A stretch of DNA of 64,000 bases from Tachypleus tridentatus. Taxonomy: Eukaryota; Arthropoda; Merostomata; Xiphosura; Limulidae. The notes beneath the pieces were generated by a model. The model was not told the DNA's origin and made no database searches. It saw only the letters and a program-made list of their open reading frames with translations. Of this stretch, positions 57,901-64,000 are shown in pieces. Position 1 is the first letter of the stretch; the number at the start of each line of letters is the position of its first letter. The stretch covers positions 22,237,276 through 22,301,275 of the forward strand of contig NW_027467782.1 in assembly GCF_004210375.1 (NCBI RefSeq). Direction: 5' to 3'. The position numbers and the translations under genes are program-made.

Positions 57901-59630
57901 CAAGCTACCCTTTTCTTTAAGGAATATTTAAAGAAGAATCTCATCTAATCAGTATCTGCAAATAACCCAGATGGATTCAATCTCCTTGCTATTACTTTTT
58001 GATATCATCAATTTCAACAGGATGCAAATTAAATTTCACGTATAAAACCACTCCTCCTTTTGTTCTTTATCAACAACCTGTAAACCTGCATTTTAGAGAA
58101 ATTTCTGTCATCAACATCATCTATGTGCAAGTTATTCTAGTTACATCAAAATTGTCCATTCCTGTTTGTGCTGTCATCATTTATTTTATATTTCTAGCAC
58201 CACAGTAGTAACAATTAAACCTACCCTTATAACCACTTGTATCAATTCATGCATTAACTCTAAAGATGTTATTAAAATAACCAAATTTTATTTTTATTTT
58301 CTTATCTATCTTACTCTATTTGTGCTGTTGATTTTATTTTCTAGCATAACAAACCACAATTTATAATATTGCTTGCTATGTTTCTTGACCTAGAAACATT
58401 ATTTTAATGTATTAGACAAGCTTTTTGTTGTTGTTGTTGCAATGCATCTTGTGATTTGAATTGTTACCTTATATCCTGTTGTTTATCAAATGTCTCGCAC
58501 TTATAGAAAGTTTAAGTGATTTAGCTAAAAATATGTAGAGACAGTCCAAATACATTTAATACAAAGGCAGAGATGCCAACTATTTCAAATGACTGAGTGA
58601 TTGTAGACAGAGCCCTTTCAGAGTTTTAGTCCTTTTAGATTTGCCAGAAACAAGACAACCTGGTGAAAGAGGCCTCTTTTTTTTTTCCATCTTGTGAATG
58701 ATCACATTGGTGTTTCTATGCTGCTTAGAAAACGAGAAATACCCATCTATGCGAGCACTAATTGGCTAACAAGCACTGATGGCGTAACTATGGATTCCCC
58801 CACGTACCCAATATAGAGAAGCACCGCACTCAAACTATTGGTAGACGGAGATACAAATATTTTTTATTATTTCAAGCACAAACATGATTATTGCAAGTAG
58901 CCATTTGGACTGTCTTTTATTTATTATCAAAATTTATTTGTATCTAACTAGAAATTTTCTTTTCACCCCTTTCAAGCCCTGGGGAAATAATTTATCACTT
59001 TATTGTATAGGCTTATATCATATATAATAATTTGGGAGTTTCAACAAGTCGTAATATTTGTCTGTATGAGTGTATAGTTGTAATGAATACACCAAAATCA
59101 TAATGGTTGGCATCTCTCCAAAGGGAGCTTAGTTTTGAAACAAAATACTTGTTGCTTTTAGGTTGACATTAAACCCATTAACGTTAGTTCAATGAAAAAA
59201 ATGTGATGCCATTTACTTCAAAACTTTTACTACATTGTCAATGAGCAAGGACAAATTGTTTATTTTTCTCACTGCTGAAAGTAAAGGTTGACACTGATTT
59301 AGTAATAACCTGGGCTCCAGAGGAATTCATGTTACTGTTTTGTTTTTAAACTTATGCCTTGTAAATATTTTAGTGTGATTTAGATTGCATTATGCTCCCA
59401 CTCATGTCATGAAATAGCACTGTTAATGAACAAAACCAGTTTTGTGTTGTTTACATTATTCTATCGTATATTGTTATTAATTTATTTCAACTTGACAAAC
59501 ACGTTAAAACACAGTTTACAGTTCTCCAATTCAAAATTTTAATAGTTAGTTCTCTTAAATAGATAAATACATAACACCAATACACATATTCAGTAAAACA
59601 CACTTAACTCACTCATCTTGTTTGTCAATC
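57901..59630. other. Unassigned DNA
   Basis: AT-rich. Open frames of 66-69 codons near 58000-58360 are T-rich, low complexity and unsupported. Confidence 0.5.
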
Positions 59631-59690
59631 AATAAGAACAAAGCTACACAAAGGGATATCTTTGATCTGCTCACCCAACAAAGCTTGAAG
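59631..59690 (-). mobile_element. SINE family 2 fragment, minus strand
   Basis: AACAAAGCTACACAAAGGGA and CTGCTCACCCAAC fit the reverse tail and the box after it. Short. Confidence 0.4.
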
Positions 59691-59697
59691 AACCCAG

Positions 59698-60065
59698 ATA
59701 GAAAAACTGTCAACAAATTTCACAGATTCCTTCCATTCTTCATCCATGCTATGGTTACAGGACAAATGTTTTGCTGAAAACTTTCAGATTCATAAGCTGA
59801 AGAACCATTCTAGGAAGACCGTTTCCATTGATTTCCCACCATCTAAGACGAACAACTATGCCTAATGTATGATAACAGAAAGCAATGTTGAAGCATCTTA
59901 TTTTAAGCCCTCAGGATTTTCTTTGGGTACAGCTGTTTTCCTCCACAACAATGTTTTGTTGTAGAATCTCAAGGTACCATTGCATACAGACAGAACTTTT
60001 CCATTTTTCATTGGCATGATTGAAAATTCTTAAACTATTGTAAAGAATTTTGTAATTTTAAGACA
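59698..60065 (+). pseudogene. Coding-like stretch with stops, unrecognised
   Basis: One plus-strand frame reads STNFTDSFHSSSMLWLQDKC, FAENFQIHKLKNHSRKTVSI, DFPPSKTNNYA, then after a stop CMITESNVEASYFKPSGFSL, GTAVFLHNNVLL, stop, NLKVPLHTDRTFPFFIGMIE. Three stops in about 120 codons, with protein-like composition throughout. It may be the remains of a gene or retrocopy. I could not name it. Confidence 0.35.
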
Positions 60066-60795
60066 TGTAACAAATCCTTGAATTTATCCTGATTTTGTTG
60101 TGTCTTCATTCTTAAGTATTTCTTGCCTTCAACAGGAATATTAATGTCAGCTTTGCAGGATATCATTACCATAAAAAAATCTTATTGATAAATTTAAAAA
60201 ATCAAACCACATGTAATAAAATTTGTATGCCATTCACTTTTCATTATATTCCTTATTTAGTTATGAAATTAATATTGTTGTTATTTAACCTATCCATTTA
60301 GTTTGGACTTTTTCTTAAAACATAATGTGGTATTTCCATTTTACATCTTAGCATCATATAGAGACAATCACAGGTTGAACTACACATTTGTTGTGATAAT
60401 TATTAATCATCAAAATTTGTAAAAATGCACTCCTTGCACCTTACAAATCTTTGTTTGATTCTTGTTTGGGTAATGTTTATTTTTGGTGTTCTAACTGAAT
60501 GGATTCACTAACCACAACTTGAAATGCAAAATATAATAAAGTTAGGAAGAAAATCTTAATTAAAAAGACAGTAAAAAGTTTCTTCAGCCAGTGTGGTCTC
60601 ACTCAAGTAATAATGTTAAAATAAAGATATCAGATTTAAAATACTATTTGACATAATTATGGTTAAGGAATTTATCATAAGAATTAATATAAAATTAAGA
60701 TGTGTTAGTAATTTTTTCTTAGTTTATTAATTATTTTATTTCCTTTAACATTATTTACAATGTGTATGATTTTAAAATTTTCTATGTGATATTGT

Positions 60796-60872
60796 TAGTG
60801 GTGGGTGATAACGAAGTTGCCTTCCCTCTGGGATTTTACCACTAAATTGGGGACAGCTAGTGCAGATAGTAC
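60796..60872 (+). mobile_element. SINE family 1, 3' fragment
   Basis: TAGTGGTGGGTGATAACGAA, GCCTTCCCTCTGGGATTTTA and GACAGCTAGTGCAGATAGT. Confidence 0.6.
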
Positions 60873-62399
60873 TCATTTTTTTAAATAAAAATCATGTCAA
60901 TTATTTGAAATAAAAAGAAATAGCTTCTTTTTTTAAGATAAGCAGGAACTTACACTATTTGTGTACTCACCACAAATATTGAAGTCTGGTTTTGTCCTTT
61001 GACTTATCGCTCTGCCACTAGATCTGAAAATACTATCAAATATTGTTTAACGTGTAAAACAGAAAATGTTTGAGCTTTGAATCTTTTATTGCTTTTATAC
61101 ACAATAGTGTGATCTTGGCAATTTCTGAGCAGTGGTAATACATAAACTCCACTGTTTATTTGAAAAAGAAACTTAGTTTTGCTACGATACTAAAGTTCTT
61201 ATTACAGCTGAGAAACATCTAACCTTAATTTGTGTTGGATGTTGAATCTGCTACATTCCCCAATCATAACAGTGAATTCAAAATAACAAAAATCTTCTCT
61301 CATGTTCTGCTGATATCATTTCCTAAAATTATATTTACTGACAATGTATGAGTGGTTTTCATCATTTGTTTGTATGTTTCATAATGGAAGTGTTGTTATT
61401 GCATCAGTTCTACATGTGGAAGAAGTTTTAGTTGGTAAAAGATGTCTTGGCCTTACTTCCTGTGTGTTGTAAAACAAATGTTACTGTTGCAAATATACAA
61501 ATAGCTAACTTCTAATTTTGCATCTGTCATAAACTTACTGTAACTCTCACTAAGTCTGTGATAAACTGGTTCTTCTCCCATTCTTGGAAGGGTATTTTAT
61601 TAATTGTTTCCAGAACAAACTGTACTGTCATCCTTCATATGGTGCTGTTGCAGTGCCTATAAACAGGGACCAACTATTTATTTAATATACCTTTCATGAA
61701 CATATGGTGCTCAACTAGTCTTATACAAGGTAACTCTTTATGGCTGAAGTTTCTTTCCAAACAAATATATCCTGAGATATCTTTGTGTACATAAGTGACA
61801 GAGGAATTTTTAGGCCTCATTCAACTTGAATGCAAATGTGTCAAAGGAAATTAACAGAAAAAAGAACAACATTTTGTGATAAGGAAGGAATAAGATATAC
61901 CTAAGTTGAATGCTATTGTTATCATCCTGTGTTTTGTTTTCATATCCATTATATTAAACAGATAAGCTTGTTCTTACTTTAACAATTTAAAATATTACTG
62001 AAAAGTAAACTGATGTGTATCTTCAGCCTTGGCAAGTTACCCTATTCCAACTTTTCAGGGAAAATATTGGCCACCGTATTGTTCAAGGCTTCTTCAGTCC
62101 TACATATTTTCAGTTCACAAAAAGTTATTAAGTCCTGAGTAGTGACATTGATAAAAATCCATCACAGTTTGACCAATGTAATATTACAACTATCTCTTTC
62201 CAAACCTGTGTAGACAAGTTAATTTGCTGTAGTGTACTACTTTTAGCAATAATGGAAAGTAAAAAGTCTTGGAATACTATTAATGAAATTAATTTTGTAT
62301 CAATACTGCTGACAGATATCAACAAAGCTGTTTCAGTCAATCATAGTTAACTGTTACCAGTATCATGAACAATATGAGACAACAGTGTTTCACAGATTT
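60873..62399. other. Unassigned DNA
   Basis: No supported gene. A minus-strand run DLITFCELKICRTEEALNNT near 62090 looks coding-like but is short. It may belong to the region at 62400-63320. Confidence 0.4.
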
Positions 62400-63320
62400 T
62401 TTCATGAACCAACTGGATCAAACTTGGGCACTTCTAATTCCATTCCAAACATAATTTCTGAGCTAAGTACCTTAGAATTCAATGAGTGGTTAGCAGAGAT
62501 AAATCCAGGCTTTGAAGAAAAGGAAATAGAACCCCTTGGAAAGTGTTTCAGATTGTCATTTACAAAATTAATTGCTGTATATAGACTTTCTAGACAACTT
62601 TGAGCACCATATTACATCAGATCTGAACCCTTTAATCTGGTGCTCAAAAACCATCACATGGAGTTCTTCCAAATGTGAAAGGCTTCAGCATCATGAATCT
62701 CATAATAATGGAAACAGATTCTAAGCTGTTAATCAACCATGTGATAAATCTCAATTTCATTAAACTTCAGTTTCTGATTGAAAACTAGAAACCAGACGAC
62801 TGTGATGTCTTTACAACTTTCAGCTAATATTCCTGAAATGTGTTTTATTGTATTAGCAATGTGATAAATACAAACAATACCAACACTTTTCAAACATGTT
62901 CCCCCACTTCTATACTGAACACTACACCAAGGGTTAGTGATATGTTTACTGACTTGTAATGGCAAAATCTGGGGTTTCATTTCTTGCAGTTGACAGAGTA
63001 CATTAAAACCATTGTATATTTCTACTCTAAAACTAATAAACACTGAAAAATATCGTTCATCAACTCTAATTACATGAATCATGTCATTTCACTGTTATAT
63101 CTTCACAATTATTTGCAATTCGTTAACAACATATAATTAAAGTTACAACATAAAGTAGCAATATAATGCTTTGCATACAACTTGTTATGCAAATGAATTA
63201 TAAAATAATTAGATACGAACCAGTTGTCTTCTACCAAGTAAACCAAAATATCTTTTCCAGATTCCTTTACAAATTCGTAGGGCTTCTTTATGGTTAAAAA
63301 AGGCTTAATCTCAACAGAAG
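62400..63320 (-). pseudogene. Coding-like minus-strand region, unrecognised
   Basis: Pieces in transcript order: MKFPSVEIKPFLTIKKPYEF, VKESGKDILVYLVEDN (possible donor GTTCGT after it); after a possible acceptor CATTTCAG near 62833, ESCKDITVVWFLVFNQKL, KFNEIEIYHMVD, stop; then HYYEIHDAEAFHIWKNSM, and AINFVNDNLKHFPRGSISFS, SKPGFISANHSLNSKVLSSE, IMFGMELEVPKFDPVGS. Stops separate some pieces, so this is a decayed gene, a retrocopy with gaps, or a gene with introns I misplace. No family recognised. Confidence 0.35.
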
Positions 63321-63330
63321 GAAATTTCAT

Positions 63331-64000
63331 CTTCTTCTGTGTAATCTGATTATGTTTTAGATAACATTTCTTAAATAGTTTGACAGAAAAGTTTTGTGTA
63401 TAATTTCAAGGAATGTTAGAACCTTGTCAATGTTAATGAACTGCAATTTGGATCAAGATAATCATTAATTATAATGAATTCTATCATAGATGAATATTTT
63501 AGCTGTAATAGCACTTTAATATGAATGATGAAAAATGCCTAACAACACACTATTCAGTTGTTAAGATAATTCATTTAAATTTGTTCTTTGAAATCACGAT
63601 AAAGTAGAGCATGTTGCTAAGTGTTTCACATATATTTCTATAACCCAAATATATATATAAGCCATGAACCTACAACAATATTGTACATTCAAATTACATT
63701 TATTACTTTAGAGAAAGAACTTCAGAGATTTTAAAATATAGTAACTTACAATTTTACCAAGTTTTCCATCTTTCTATTTTCCTGAAGAGGATGTAACCAA
63801 TGAAAGGATTATTTTCTGTAACAAAAATTGATTGTTGTTTTAAGGTTATAAGCACAATAAATATTAAAACAATAATGACTTCATTCTTTTATTTGTAAAG
63901 ACTGTATTTCCAATATATAAAATTTATATTTAAATATGAAAAATAAAGTTGTACCATATGTTATTGTCTGTCATTCAGTGTTAATTTCTATAAAATCTAC
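63331..64000. other. Unassigned DNA
   Basis: AT-rich. Nothing recognised up to the window end. Confidence 0.5.

Overview
This is eukaryotic, intron-bearing, AT-rich and repeat-rich animal DNA. The repeated tRNA-derived SINEs (head with B-box GGTTCGAATCC, core with GAGTTGGCGGTGGGTGG, tail ending CGAAATTCAAAACAAAC) and the gene structure suggest an arthropod. I suspect a chelicerate of the horseshoe-crab type, but that is inference from the repeats and not proved by the window.

One host gene is clear: a sodium/chloride-dependent SLC6 neurotransmitter transporter of the GABA-transporter (GAT/SLC6A1-like) clade. It appears twice, in opposite orientation, inside a large inverted duplication. The left arm (1-5348, plus a further block to the edge of a 500-N gap at 8630) mirrors the right arm (41743-46814, plus 41260-41742) almost base for base. 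The left copy (plus strand) holds exons for the N-terminus to TM4 and part of TM5, then runs into the gap. The right copy (minus strand, 42302 to 32432) holds the first two recognised exons and everything from TM5 to the stop codon. It lacks the two exons for TM3, extracellular loop 2 and TM4. Together the two copies account for every part of one transporter of about 610 codons except the first exon. Either this is a real partial inverted duplication with one internal deletion, or two haplotypes were scaffolded head to head at the gap.

Layout: 1-4779, left arm upstream of the gene (Penelope-like end, SINE, two minisatellites); 4780-8629, left gene copy; 8630-9129, gap; 9130-26900, no host gene recognised apart from a possible terminal exon at 9845-10285 (minus), with SINEs, three decayed Tc1-like transposons and small tandem arrays; 26930-32309, a 37-bp satellite of about 5.4 kb that runs up to the 3' end of the right gene copy and ends in a perfect 55-bp inverted repeat; 32432-42302, right gene copy, with SINEs, several minisatellites and a Tc3-like transposon in its introns; 42303-46814, right arm; 46815-64000, AT-rich DNA with Penelope-like ends, two decayed LINE copies facing each other, SINE fragments and a few coding-like remnants I could not name.

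The points most worth a second look are the two complementary half-genes, the satellite that encloses the last coding exon, and the hairpin at its edge. I found no operon, CRISPR array or other multi-gene system.
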